Made by a program: the position numbers and the translations under genes. A stretch of 64,000 nt of DNA from Taeniopygia guttata (Eukaryota; Chordata; Aves; Passeriformes; Estrildidae): positions 22,803,644 to 22,867,643 of the forward strand of contig NC_133063.1 in the NCBI RefSeq assembly GCF_048771995.1, given 5' to 3'. Position 1 is the first letter of the stretch. Every line of letters begins with the position of its first letter. The notes under the pieces were generated by a model. It saw only the letters and a program-made list of their open reading frames with translations, was not told where the DNA came from and did not search any database. Of the stretch, positions 25,886 through 37,379 are shown piece by piece.

Positions 25886-27444
25886 GTGAGCCCTTGGGGC
25901 CTGGGGCATGTCACTTAAAATGAATAAAAATTTCAATTCCTAGTTCCACAGGCAGTGTAAGGTTAGAAAAGTACATCCGTCTCTTTTATTTTTAAATTCA
26001 GGGATAGTCTTCTGAAAACAAAAGTGTTAGTTCAAAATACTTGGTCATACAATTTATGTAGCTATCCCATAATAGTGCTCCAAATTCTGGGTGCTGAAAT
26101 AACTGGCAAACAAAATACCTGTGCTATCTGACTGCTCTGACAACATCTCCTTCACAGATCCTTAAAGTTTTGTTTATTTAAGAAATGACTGCTTGTTCTC
26201 TGTGTTTCCACACCATCTTTTTGTAGACAGATACAATTTATTTATAGTAAATACAGAAGCTTCAGCTAGGGGACAGGTCTTTGCCACAAAAGGGGCTGGA
26301 ACCCATTTTGGACCTCGCCTTTCCTGTGGTACAAGATAGATCTTCCTGCTGATTTCAGGGAGTTTTGGATTTAGCCCTAATCCCCACACCACTACACAAC
26401 AACCTAGAGTGAAAAGAAAGGCTCAGGCACTGGTCCTGAAAAGATTGGTAGTCAAAAGGAGCCCCCTTGACTTGAAGGAGGTTATTACTGAGCTATTTTT
26501 GCACCATATGAAAAAATAAATCTTTGCAGATTTTGTTTTCTAATACTTACAAAGCATTAAATACGTATTATGAATATTGTTGTTCCATGGCTAGGTACTA
26601 AAAAAATTTTACTTAATTGAAATTTCTCATTATACCTGGGATCATTCAACCTCTGAAGAACGTGTGAGAAGCTTTAAGGATTTTATGCACCAGGAAAATA
26701 ATGCAATTCACATAGTCCTCAATAAGATGTTTAACAAGGTAATTAAAATTATCAAATCATACCAAATGATGGTATGATTTGATCAAAGCAGGTGTCACCT
26801 GCAGAAGGATTTGTTCTAGAAAGCTTTCTGTTTTCATCCTGCCACAATCTATTTTAGGCATTTCAGTAAAGAGCATTCCTTGTGGCCATACATATATCCA
26901 GTAGAGGTTATTTTAATGTGAAGTGACTTTAAAACTGGAATTTTTTCCCTGTATAGAGCAGCTGAGTATCAACAAAGAAAGCTACCCTTTCCTTTGTTAT
27001 TATAGCAACTCTTCACAACAAATAGGGTTTTTTTCTCCTTTTGGAACATATAAACAAAGCAGATGAAATAAACAGAATCTGTCTGTGTTTTCCAATACAA
27101 GAATATAATACCATCGTACCTAGAGACTTTTTATGACCTCTGTACCCCAGCCACGATAGTTGTTCATTGATAGGCCTATTATTACATCTATTTGAATTGC
27201 TTATCCTCAACAGAAGCATCTTTCATATGGAAATGCACCAAATAGTGGTACATTAAATATTTTTAGGGTGTGAACTGGAGATATGAAAAAAAGAGAAAAT
27301 CCTAACAGTTTGAGTTATCAACAATTATTTTACAAGACATGACAGCCATAAAGTAGCAGAAGATTAATTTCTACATTGGTAGATCTTCAGTTCCATAAAG
27401 TTACTGCATTATTTTGTTTTGTTTTGTTTTTTCTTTTACAACAG

Positions 27445-27499
27445 GGATAAAGAGTTGATCATTAATCATATGAAAGCTGTGGAGGCCACCCTGAATGAG
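27445..27499 (+). CDS. CCDC171: CCDC171-like exon 16 (short)
   Basis: Acceptor TTTTACAACAG, donor GTAAGA. The first base completes the Lys codon of exon 15 and is followed by 18 codons, DKELIINHMKAVEATLNE (human DKECVANHMRAVENTLHK). Confidence 0.91.
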
Positions 27500-28716
27500 G
27501 TAAGAATTTGAAGTGTTCCTTCTGATTTGTGTTTCCAAACATGCCAAAGCCTTAGAACTGCTTCTTCTTGGGGGAAGAGAGAAGTTGTTGCAAAGCAAAT
27601 TCCTTTCCTTAGTGTTGAAGTTTCCCCCCTCAACTTCTTCCATCTTAAGAAACCACAGTGAAATAAGACGCAAGTTTGTAGTACACACACAACTTGTTCT
27701 AAATCTAAAAGTTATGCCAAAATTCACTTTCCTTCCCTCAGTGAGCATTATTTCTGGTTGACAAGTGAAGACTAATGCAACACACAAAAAATTGGCAAGT
27801 GTTGTGGTTAATCCTCTATTGAATAATGAGAGGTCACATACTTGGCCAGAAAACATTTGGTTTTATGTCTGCTCCTTTAACCTATGAAACATCATCAATA
27901 GGAAAAGAAAAGGCAGGAAATCATAATCTGTGGTCAGAAACTTCTGTGGTATTTTTTACAATCATATTTTAAACTTAGTAGTAATATCAAGTTTTCCCCC
28001 TGACTTGTACAATTGTGTCCTGGTATAGGATTATTTGAAGGTCCAATAAAGATGTACATATTGATTATTTAGGAGAAAGGACTGTTTCCAACTCTAGCTC
28101 TAATGGCAGATGGTTTCATAACTGTTTTTAATCTAGAGCAGCATAGAGCAAAAGAAGTGTTTTCATTACCTTGGAGTGTTGATTTCCCTTACTACATCTT
28201 TAATTCCTAGCAACAAAGAGATTCTCTGTTTTAGTTTCTGCTTTCACCAAAACTGTTGCTAATTATATTTTCAGATATCTTTTTCAAGTCTCTCTCCTTT
28301 AATGTTCATGGAAAGTGACAGAACCTAAACTGCATGTTTCACCTACAGCAAACTGTGCTGTAGAAAATTTCCTTTGTGCCACCACTATCTTCAAACTGGC
28401 TTCTTTCAAACTTTGAAAGTGAATGTCATGCAGCAACCGCCGTGTTTTTACAGTAATACGTATGTGCCATGTCCTTGGCCTTTCTCTTTTCTGACCAGGG
28501 CAAAGTGTTTTTTTAATTGGTTTTGTAGCATTCTCTCCCAGCACTGTGAATTAGAGATTTATTTGCAATGAGAATTCAATCAGTTGTACTTTATTCATGG
28601 ATGTTAGGTCCAGTGATCAATGCAAGTCCACTCAAGGGGCTCAAGGGGACCCAGCTCATCCTAGCTGGTGTGTCTGAAGGAGAATTACCACTGATGCTGG
28701 GGTTTTTGCCCTTTAG

Positions 28717-28833
28717 GCCAGAGAGGAGGTCATGGCACCAGGAGCTGCAGCAGCCACGCCGCTCCCCAGCCTGCAGCTGGAGATCCTTTCAGAGGAAGCA
28801 GTGAGGGACAGGCCAGAGGCTATGTCATTCCAA
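28717..28833 (+). CDS. CCDC171: CCDC171-like exon 17
   Basis: Acceptor GCCCTTTAG, donor GTTAGA (non-consensus after GT), 39 codons, phase 0-0. It reads AREEVMAPGAAAATPLPSLQ and LEILSEEAV, matching [20 protein letters not shown] and LHLETFAMEG in position, though more diverged than upstream exons. A different, longer open frame over the same bases is a shadow. Confidence 0.8.
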
Positions 28834-29156
28834 GTTAGAGTCTAAAACAAATCCTGTTTCGTTTTTTCATGTTTTAATTTTCTTTCATTTTTGGCATCTG
28901 AGACACAACAGGCAGATAGACTGCTCTGAGCATGTGGAGAGCAAAAAGCTTCAAAACTGTTGCAGTCAACACTTGAAAGACAATTTCCATGTATACTCTT
29001 GCAAATGGTATTTCAGAGATGATGGTAACTTTTAATTTTCCAGTTACAACATTAAATAACTGATGGGAATACAAACATGGGCAGAAGGATATGTACCTGA
29101 AAATTAATATCCCTCTATCTCCCTCTCATTTTTCCCATTAATATACACAAGACTAA

Positions 29157-29235
29157 TTAAAAAAAAAAAAAAAAAAAAAAACACAAACAAAACTAAAACC
29201 AAGTAAGATCCTCACAAACAAAACCAACCAAACAA
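29157..29235 (+). repeat. Poly-A plus ACAAAC-type simple repeat
   Basis: About 24 A are followed by CACAAACAAAAC-like units. Confidence 0.75.
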
Positions 29236-30467
29236 AAAAGACAAGATTTTCATACTCCTTCATGGTCAGTATCAGATTTATTTTCAACCCATAGTTCTAG
29301 AAAAAATTGTGGGGTTTTGAGCATTCCTCATTTGAAAGAAACTGCTCTTTAGAATGTTTAAATATAGAAGCTATTTTGCTCATGTAGGTTTAAAGACTTG
29401 CATATTTCAAAATACTAATTTTGTTAGGACAAAACAATGAGTGAGAAAAAAAAGAAATTAACCGAAAATGTGCCATATTTTCAGCTCTGAACATAGATTC
29501 AGAGCAATGCCTCCTCATTGTTTTTAAGTTTGATGTCTTCTCCAGAAACTATCTATTAGTCTTTATAGCTGTGCAGAATATATAAGTGCCAAGACAGATT
29601 TTTTTATCCAATGAGAGAACAAAAGGCAGAGTAAGAATATATTTTTTAAATTGTACTTCTCTGTCTGAATTAGAGAGAGAGCAGGTAATCAAGTAAATTG
29701 CAATGATCTTAGGCAAAGTAAGTATTGCATACAGTGTGTAAGTTTCTGCAGTAATGCCTTCCAATTTGTTGTAGATTGGCTGTTCTAATGCAGTATATAA
29801 TTGCAGGATCAGGGTCACAAAATCAAACATTCAAGAAAGGCGGATTCTAAGCAGGAAAATTCTCACTGTTGTTCTCTTGCATGCATTCATGCCTGATAAA
29901 AATATAAAATTACATGTGCATTTTTGTGTTTTCACACTAAAAGACGGAGATATGGAATATGTAGTGCTTTGAGATTCCCATGAAGCTTAATTAGCACAGA
30001 TGAACTTTTCTGTCAAAGGGTAGAATTACAAATGTTTCCCCAGTACAGTGATGATCTATTTTAGAGCCGCACAAAAGGTTCCATGGGTGGCATCTTTTCA
30101 TAGGAGGCATTGTGGCAATCACCAACTTTTAAATCCTGCTTTTCTAATTTGGTAGTGGATGCTGCTTCTTTTTTTCTTTTCATCCCACCCCAGCTCTCAT
30201 TCTTTTTGACCTCACAATGATTGCAGAAGCAACTGCAGCCTGTTCCCCCTTTCTCTCTGGAAGAGAATCAGAAACACAAAAAGTTGCATTTCATATTTGC
30301 ACAAAGTGCTTGTGGTATAACTCACATAGTAGAATACGTGCTGGGGAGCTTACTGCTGGGGCAGAATTGTAAAGTTCTTGTTCACCTGGCAGCCTCAGGT
30401 GCACTTGGTAACTCAGGACACATACAAACAGCACCAATGGCTCACAGTCTGTGTCACTGTGAACTTC

Positions 30468-30550
30468 CTTTTCTCCATCCCTTTTCCTCCTTCTCCCTTT
30501 CCCCATCTCTCCCCCTTTTTCCTCTCTCTCTCCTCTGCCCTCATCTCTAG
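30468..30550 (+). repeat. Polypyrimidine (CT-rich) tract
   Basis: Almost pure C/T over about 75 bases, in TTCTCC and CTCTCT units. Confidence 0.7.
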
Positions 30551-31832
30551 TTCCTGTTTGATTCCTTTCCAAGCTCATTATTGAGGTTTTATTACAAAAT
30601 TTGCCTTTTATAGACAGAGGTCACCTAATGGATTTTAGTTTTACTCTATGCCAATAGAGTAATAAATGCAAGCCTGCAATCTGGACTGAGGTAAAGAGTT
30701 AGGAATCACTGTAGGAACACTCATCATTAAAAGCAGTGGAGTTGTTTGCAGGCACATCCTCTAGAACTGCCTCAGTCTGTGGTGAGCACATTTCAATTAA
30801 AGGCCTTATAATCTGCAAGAATCCTCTTTCAGAAACAGAACCACAGCACCAGGACATTTTGGAGATTCTTTCTGATGACAAAAGATGTGATATGGGTTAG
30901 TTTGCCACTGCTGTTTCCTAGAAACCACAATGAAATAACCTGATTGATTTTGGCTGTGTTAACATCTATTCTGAAAATCAGCAGTGTGAAACCAAGGAAA
31001 TGAAAGACCTACAAAAATCTTTGTAAATCCCTGTTTGTGGTACTAAGCTGATTTTTGCCTGTATCACAAGTTTACGTTCAAAAGACCAGTGTCATACTAT
31101 CTGAAGGGAAAAATTATAACAAATAAAATGTGATTAACCATTGTAAAGAAGACCAATAATTTCAACACTTAGTTGAGATTACTTAGGATAGATATAAAGT
31201 TACCAGAACTGCCAAATCATCTGTGCTTTCTTGTTCTGCTAATTTTATCATCAATCCAATCAATATAACAAAACTGGGACATTCTTCCACTTCATACATG
31301 GAAATAGTTACATTTTTCCAGTTATAGTGCAATCAGATTGTTTTCAGAGGTCCGTAGGTTTGCAATGTTTCTTTTGTTACTGCCAAGTTACTTTTTCTGC
31401 TGTGGAGTGGAAGGATTAGTAAATTGACTCATCTTGGAAGTGTGAACATGAGCCTGAAACTCTTGGTGAACAGAAATTGAACCTACACTAAGTCTTGTAT
31501 TGAAATAAAATGAAAAAAATTGTATCAAGAGCTCAGTGCTGTACTGCATGCTTGAAAACATCATATCAAAGCATCTTCTAACTAGGGTGTGGACTCATTC
31601 CCTATTCCTCAATGATATCAATATTCAGTGTTCTAGAAAAAATACAAAATCCACTGTTAGATGTTTTTGATGCTTAAATCCTGGGACTGACTATCTACCT
31701 GGCTGACAAACTGTATTTGATCTCTTTGCTCAAAAAAGTGTTCTGTCTTTTGTAAAAAATTTGGATGTGTGCTATTTGGCATTTAAGTGTAGCTTGCCTT
31801 GCGCTAATGATTCCTTCTACTTTTATTTAAAG

Positions 31833-31965
31833 CACGTGCATAAACATTTTATGGATCTCTACTCACTGACAGCTTCCAAAGTTGACGCATTAACATCAGG
31901 AAGAGAATCTTCAGAGATTCACTTTGAACCCCTAGCTGCTGAGCCTCTTACTCCTGATGCTGATG
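31833..31965 (+). CDS. CCDC171: CCDC171-like exon 18; founder of the repeated tail exon
   Basis: Acceptor TTTATTTAAAG, donor GTAAGT, 44 codons plus 1 nt. The first half (HVHKHFMDLYSLTASKVDAL) matches the MIKSFMDVYQLASTRIMTL end of human CCDC171. The second half (ESSEIHFEPLAAEPLTPDADG) is homologous to the repeat exons downstream and has no human counterpart. The boundary between inherited protein and new tail therefore lies inside this exon. Confidence 0.88.
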
Positions 31966-32324
31966 GTAAGTCTGCTTTTCAAGCAATTACAGTCACTTGA
32001 ATGTGCGTTCCCAGACAGCATCTCCCTTCATGCTGCAGAGGTTCTGTAGGTAAATACTGCAAGACTTAATTGTAATGATAATGGAGAGCAATAAAATAAG
32101 TGCAAAGAGAAATGTTCTGAGACATTTTTCAGAAGAGAAAGAGGATGGTGAAAGCTAACACAGGGGTTGAAATTACTACGGTAAGTTTTTTTTCCTATTG
32201 GTCACTGTTTAATTGTGGGTTTTTTTGCTTTAGTTTGGATTTGTTGCTTGAATGGTTGGATTGGTTTTTTTTGTTTGTTTTGGGGAGTGATGGTGGCGGG
32301 TGCGTGTTAGTTTTGGGATTTTTT

Positions 32325-32445
32325 TTTTATATTATCTTTCTTTCTCTCTTTCTCTCTTTCTCTCTTTCTTTCCTTCTCTTTCTTTATTTTTCTTTTTCTT
32401 TCTTTCTCTTTCTTTCTCTTTCTTTCCTTTATTTTTTAATAAAGG
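32325..32445 (+). repeat. (CTTT)n / (CTCTTT)n tract in first tail intron
   Basis: Near-pure pyrimidine with CTTT and CTCTTT units. Equivalent but different C/T tracts occur in the other tail introns, for example 33618-33675. Confidence 0.85.
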
Positions 32446-32563
32446 ATTTCCCTTTCTTTCTGTTATAAATTATTAACATTTCTGTAATAGCCTTTCCTTG
32501 CAACCATAACCATTCCAGTATGCTGCATTTCCTTGCTTTTTAAAATTTACTTTCTCCAAACAG

Positions 32564-32638
32564 AATCTTTGCAAGTTCACTTTGAACCCGAAACCGGTGG
32601 TACACCTCCTGCTGGAGCTCCTGCACATGCTCTTGATG
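32564..32638 (+). CDS. CCDC171: CCDC171-like tail repeat exon R1
   Basis: Phase 1-1, 75 nt. It encodes E-SLQVHFEPETGGTPPAGAPA-HALD-G. It shares the E-S-x-x-x-HFEP start and D-G end with exon 18. Confidence 0.88.
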
Positions 32639-33181
32639 GTAAGTCTGCTTTTCAAGCAATGGCAGTCACTTGGATGTGGGTTCCTAGCCAGCATCTCCCT
32701 TCATGCTGCACAGCTTCTGTAGGCAAACAATACTTAAATATAAACATAAGGGAACATTAAAACTAGTGCTAAGAGAAACGTTTTCTGAGACTTTTTTCGG
32801 AAGAGAAAGGGGATGGTGAAAGCTAACACAGGGATTAAAATTACTACTGTAATGTTTTTTTCTATTGAACCCTATTTCTTTGGATATATTTGGTTTTAGT
32901 TTAGGTTTGGTAGCTTGGTTGCCTGAATTCTTTTTGTTTTGGGGAGTGATGGAGGTGTGGGGGGATGCATGTTTGGTTTATGGTTGTTTTTTTTTTTTAT
33001 TTTACTATTTCATATTTCGTACTTTGTTTGTTTATTTTTTTAGCCAAAAAATTTTCCTTCCTTTATGTTATAAACCAATATTTGTAACAGCCTTTCCTTG
33101 CAACCAAAACCAGTGCTGTGCATTTCCTTGTTTTTTAAAATGAAAACAGTTTTTAGATTGAAAATTACTTTCTCTGCATAG

Positions 33182-33250
33182 AATCTTTCTGGGGTCAAGT
33201 TGGACACCAACTAGTCAGAACACCTCCTGCACATGCTCATGACAGTGATG
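33182..33250 (+). CDS. CCDC171: CCDC171-like tail repeat exon R2
   Basis: Phase 1-1, 69 nt, acceptor TGCATAG. It encodes ESFWGQVGHQLVRTPPAHAH then DSDG. Confidence 0.84.
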
Positions 33251-33875
33251 GTAAGTCTCCTTTTCAAGCAACTGCAGTCACTTGGATGTAGGTTCCTAGC
33301 CAGCGTCTCCCTTCATGCTGCACAGCTTCTGTAGGCAAATACAGCAATACCTACATGTCAGCATAATGGAGCAATACAACCAGTGCAAACAGAAACATTT
33401 GGAGCCATTTTTCAGAAGAGAAAGGGGATGGTGAAAGATAACACAGGGATTAAAATGAATGCTGTTATGGTTTTACTATTGGTCCCTATTTGCTTAGATA
33501 TTCTAGGTTTTAATTTGGCTTTGGTTGCTTGGTAGGTTGGATTTTTCTTGTTTTGGGGAGTGTTGATGGTGGGTATATCTGTCTTTCATTTTTGATTTTT
33601 TATTGCCATTTTAAATTTCCTCCCTTCCTCTCTTCACCCTTCTTCCCTTCTTCCCTTCCTCCCTTCCTCTCTTAGCAGAACTTCCCTTCCCATAACTTCC
33701 TGGAACTTCCCTTTCTTTCCTGTTTGTTTTTTTTTTACCAAGGGCTTTTTCCTTTCTTTCTGTTATACACCACTAACACTTCTGTAATGGCCTTTCCTTG
33801 CAACCATAACCACTTAAGTTCTGTGTTTTATTTCAAATTTGTACTCACTAAGGTAAATTTACTTTCTCTAAACAG

Positions 33876-33938
33876 ACTCTTTTGGACCTCGCTTTGTGCC
33901 CAAAGGAGCTGCTGCACCTCCTGGTCCTCCTCCTGGTG
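33876..33938 (+). CDS. CCDC171: CCDC171-like tail repeat exon R3
   Basis: Phase 1-1, 63 nt, acceptor CTAAACAG. It encodes DSFGPRFVPKGAAAPPGPPP then GG, the most proline-rich unit. Confidence 0.86.
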
Positions 33939-34460
33939 GTAAGTCTGCTTTTCAACAATGGCAGTCACTTGGATGTGGGTCCCCAGCCAGCATCTCCCTT
34001 CACACTGCACAGCTTCTGTAGGCAAATACAACAATCCTTAATTGTCAACATACTGGAGCATTAAAACCAATGCTAACAGAAATCTTCTGACACATCTATG
34101 AGAAGGGAATGGTGGTACTGAAAGCTAACAAAGGGATTAAAATTACTACTGTGGTTTTTTTTTTTTTTCAGTTGGTCCCCATTTGCTTTTTTGGATTTAG
34201 TTTTGTTTGTTTCCTTGGTTGGTTGAATATTTTTTTGTTTCCCAGAGCAGCAATAGTGGATGGGTGTTTAGTTTTTGATTTTTAATTTTTTTTTCTTATT
34301 TTCTCTTTTTTTTTTCCCCTAAAAGGTTTCTTCCTTCCATAATGTTATAAAGCATTAACATTTTTTGTCTTTTCTTGCAAACATAACCATTGCAGTTCTT
34401 TGCATTTCCTCGCTTTTTAAAATTTACCTCCTCTGAAGTAAATTTACTATTTCTGAACAG

Positions 34461-34529
34461 ATATTTTTCAGGCTAGCGTTGGGCCCGAAGCACCCCATAC
34501 ACCTGCTACTCCTGTTTATGCTCCTGCTG
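34461..34529 (+). CDS. CCDC171: CCDC171-like tail repeat exon R4
   Basis: Phase 1-1, 69 nt, acceptor CTGAACAG. It encodes DIFQASVGPEAPHTPATPVY then APAG. Confidence 0.86.
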
Positions 34530-35065
34530 GTAAGTCTGCTTTTTAGGCAATTACTGTCACTGGGATGTGGGTTCCTAGCCAGCACCTCCCTTCATGCTGC
34601 ACAGCTTCTGTAGGCAAATACAACAACAATTAATTGAAAACATAATGGAGCATTAAAATAGTGCAAACAGAAATGTTGTGATACTTTTTAAAGAAGAGAA
34701 GGGGGTGGAGAAAGCTTATACAGGGTTTAAAATTATTACTGGAATGTTTTTTCTATGTCCCATGACCTTGTGGGTTTGGATGTCATTGTGGTTTTAGTTT
34801 GGGTTTGGATTCTTGGTTGCTTGGACTCTTTTGGTTTTGGGGAGTGGTTGAGATAGGTGGGTGGGTGTTTGATTTTTGAATTTTTGATTTTATTACTTCT
34901 TTTAATTGCATTCTTTCTCTCTTTCTTTCTTTTTTTAATAACCAAAGGCTTTTCCCTTTCTTTCTGTTATTAACAATTAACATTTTGTAATAGCCATTCC
35001 TTTCAACCATAACTGTTTCCATTCTGTGCATTTCTTGGTTTTTAAAACTTACTTTTACTCAACAG

Positions 35066-35134
35066 ATATTTTTCAGCCTTACCTTTCACTGCAAGCAGCT
35101 GGTGGACCTCCAGTTCCTATTATTGTGCCTGATG
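35066..35134 (+). CDS. CCDC171: CCDC171-like tail repeat exon R5
   Basis: Phase 1-1, 69 nt, acceptor CTCAACAG. It encodes DIFQPYLSLQAAGGPPVPII then VPDG. It shares the DIFQ start with R4, so these two are probably the youngest pair. Confidence 0.86.
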
Positions 35135-35677
35135 GTAAGTCTGTTTTTTGAGCAATTATTGTCCCTTGGATTTGGATTCCCAGCCAGCTTTTCCCTTCAT
35201 ACTGTACAACTTCTGTATGCAAATACAACAACACTTAATTGTAGACATACGGGATCATTAAATCTAGTGCAAACAAAGATGTTTTGAGACATTTTTCAGA
35301 AGAAAAAGGGGTGTGGTAACTAACAGAGGCATTGAAATTTTTGTCAGAATTTTGTTACAATTTTGTCAGACTAAGATTGTTTCTTGATTAAAAAACACAG
35401 CTTTGGAATTAATAGGAGAGGTAAAAGATATCTGTAAGTAAGTACTTGTAGCACTTCAAATAAAGTGCTAAACCAACACTTCCTAGGGAAGGATACTTGT
35501 GCTAATGTCCTTTGTCTATTAAAGATTTATGTATAATAATCAGGTGTGGTGTGTTTCAAATAAGCACTTAAGGAGCAAACATTTAGAAGTACTTCACATG
35601 CATACCCTTGTTAGAGGTATTTAACAGGAAACGTAGGTTCTCTCTTGATTTGTTTTTTATTCTTTTGTTTATTCCAG

Positions 35678-36132
35678 CATGCTGGAGAGTGCCTAGCCAC
35701 AGAGCCTCTACCGTACCTGGAGCCAACATACCCTCCGTTGTAGTAGCAGGCAGAAGCTGCAGTGTCTCTGAAACGAACATACCCTCCAGTGTGACACCAG
35801 GCAGATTCTACAGTGTGTCTGAAACCAACATACCCTCCAATGTGACACCAGACAGAACAGGTTTGGGGTCATCAATGGACAGAGTCATCAACCTGGTACA
35901 AACCAGAACCAGTACTGGGTCAATGGATGCATCCTCCCATATGAGAAGAAACAGAGCTCTTACCGTGCCTTCAAGCAACATGTCCTCCAGTCTGACATGG
36001 AATAGAGCTGGTACTGGGTCTTCAGTCAACACATCCTTCAGTTCAAGACCACACAGAGCCAGTTCTTTGCCTTCAGTCAGACCTTCCAGCCAGGATGTCT
36101 TACCCAGCACTAGAAGAAATCAGGAAATTTAA
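35678..36132 (+). CDS. CCDC171: CCDC171-like terminal exon with 17-residue repeats
   Basis: Acceptor TTTATTCCAG. CA completes Ala after R5, and the frame runs 150 more codons to TAA at 36130-36132. From 35701 to 36120 the protein consists of about eight Arg-led units of about 17 residues with consensus R-x-x-S/T-V/G-x-x-x-N-I/M-P/S-S-x-V/L-T-x-x. Examples are RSCSVSETNIPSSVTPG and RFYSVSETNIPSNVTPD. It is Ser/Thr-rich, basic and probably disordered. I know no counterpart in mammalian CCDC171. Confidence 0.87.
35701..36120 (+). repeat. CCDC171: 51-bp coding minisatellite (about 8 units)
   Basis: Units 2 and 3 differ at few positions while units 4-8 are diverged; all keep the frame. Confidence 0.82.
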
Positions 36133-36213
36133 TTGCCAGATGTGACAGATTTCTTCATCAAAATACTAGCTTCTCTTCAGAAGGAAAATACTTCAGCAAT
36201 GCAAAAAGGTCTA

Positions 36214-36219
36214 AATAAA
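36214..36219 (+). promoter_or_regulatory. CCDC171: Poly(A) signal AATAAA of the CCDC171-like gene
   Basis: AATAAA lies 82 nt after the stop codon, followed within about 30 nt by T-rich sequence. It fits a short 3' UTR. Confidence 0.75.
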
Positions 36220-36558
36220 GTAGTCTTACCTTTGTAATTTGTATTTTTATGAAAATGTGCATTCATATATTCACATTTCTGTGTTTCTAATCATTTGTAT
36301 ACCAAAGGACTTATTTATTTAACTCTATTTAATTGCAGTTTTTAATTTTTATGTAGTATATTTAAAAATGTTATAAAACAACACCTTTTGGGTAGTTTTC
36401 CTCATTCTTAAAAAAAAATCCACAAGCCATTTTAGTCTGTCTCTCAAAGTTGTTTCATACCTGTCTGTTTTAAACGAGGACTACAATACTTTAATAGGAT
36501 TGAGAGAGGTCCATGAAATGTACACCAGTGATTCCTCTGGTGGAATGTCATGGCCCTG
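36220..36558. other. AT-rich 3' flank
   Basis: No gene or repeat recognised between the poly(A) signal and the LTR at 36559. Confidence 0.5.
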
Positions 36559-37279
36559 TGTCTTGGTTTGAAAAGATAGGTGTCTGCTAAGGAAGGCAGG
36601 AGCCTCCCTTGAAATGGAAAATGCAAACTCCCTCTCTCTGAATTATTATAATTTTGAAATTAAGGGGCTCTCAGGCAAAGATATGGGAGTAGGAATATTA
36701 GTTCTTTATTAGGAAAATCAAAATACAAATGCAATAGTACAAAAAAAAAATCTGCTGACAGAGTCAGAACATGACCTGACACTCTGAGGGTCGGGGAGGT
36801 GGCAGCAGTCCGATTACAGGGTGGCTGTAGTCTTCTTGGTGTGACAGCTGTGGTTCTGTTGAAGCAGTGATCCTGTAGAAGGGTGTAGTCTTCCTCTGAA
36901 GGTCCAGTGGTGGTGCAGATGGTCTTGGTCATCTTCTGGCAATCCAGTGGAAAAGAAAGCTGCTCTTCTGGGAATCCATTTGGAAAAGGCTTCTATGGTG
37001 CTGCAAATCTCAGATTATATCTAGATAGTAATGCTCGGCTCTTCCCCCTGGATAGAGCATCTCACCGTGGGATGATGCAATTTTATCAGTCATGCAGTGA
37101 GATTCAATGGCTCACTAAGAGAAGATATTTGATGGAGGGAGGATCAGTTGTGGAAGAGATAAAGAGAACTGCCCCACCTGGTTTTAGCAGGTGGCCCAAT
37201 TAGCAGAAGATAAATTGCCCTACCCCTAACAGATGGCAATAGAATACCTACTCCCAGACACATTTTGCAACCTAAGACA
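36559..37279 (-). mobile_element. LTR of an endogenous retrovirus (about 721 bp)
   Basis: It begins TGTCTTGG and ends CCTAAGACA, imperfect inverted ends with TG/CA termini. Read on the minus strand, an AATAAA lies about 150 nt before the 3' end, so the LTR points minus. The wording (AAGGAAGGCAGGAGCCTCCC, TCTCAGGCAAAGATATGGG) is of the kind common in songbird ERV LTRs. The flanks do not show a matching target duplication, so it may be one end of a rearranged provirus. Confidence 0.7.
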
Positions 37280-37379
37280 TTATCCACCCATTATTCTATT
37301 AGTATTTGCATTATGCTCAAATCAATGAACTGACACCATGAAACCTTACACACAGCTCTTACTTAAGACTAGGTTTCTC

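Larger units (their letters stand above)
21964..31832 (+). other. Introns among exons 11-18, including the long last intron before the tail
   Basis: Besides exons 12-17, I see only AT-rich sequence, an A-run followed by ACAAAC-type repeats at about 29157-29235, and a C/T-rich run near 30470-30545. The 3-kb intron after exon 17 holds no recognisable exon or transposon. Confidence 0.5.
31905..35230 (+). repeat. CCDC171: Tandem array of six exon-intron units (about 0.6-0.7 kb each)
   Basis: Six donors occur at 31966, 32639, 33251, 33939, 34530 and 35135. Each is followed by the same intron start (GTAAGTCTGC-TTTT-AGCAAT, then GCATCTCCCTTCATGCTGCA and CTTCTGTAGGCAAATA in most copies). Each later exon is preceded by the same intron end (CTTTCTC-AACAG type) with GCATTTCCTTG-TTTTTAAAA upstream. 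The units therefore arose by tandem duplication of a whole exon plus intron. Units differ mainly by C/T-rich slippage in mid-intron. Confidence 0.93.
3619..36219 (+). other. CCDC171: CCDC171-like gene, span of 24 visible coding exons
   Basis: The exons code for a long, Lys/Glu/Leu-rich coiled-coil protein that aligns piece by piece with human CCDC171 as I recall it: the YExxI-KLR-E-E-GEAL N-terminal block, the LEYICK-K-DTM block, the LLAACAL-GAL-PLY core, the FxQRLHAAEVE-RSL block and the FMDxY-L C-terminal block. All 23 visible exon junctions agree in phase and none of the exons has an internal stop, so the gene appears functional. About 1,270 residues are encoded here. CCDC171 has no well-established biochemical role, so none is assigned. 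Two sections present in human (one after exon 3, and a long one around exons 6-8) have no counterpart here. The C-terminal quarter is a repeat-built tail not found in the human protein. The first coding exon is not seen: exon 1 here opens in mid-codon. The whole span is about 33 kb, far more compact than the mammalian locus (from memory). A paralogue or sex-chromosome copy is possible. Confidence 0.85.
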
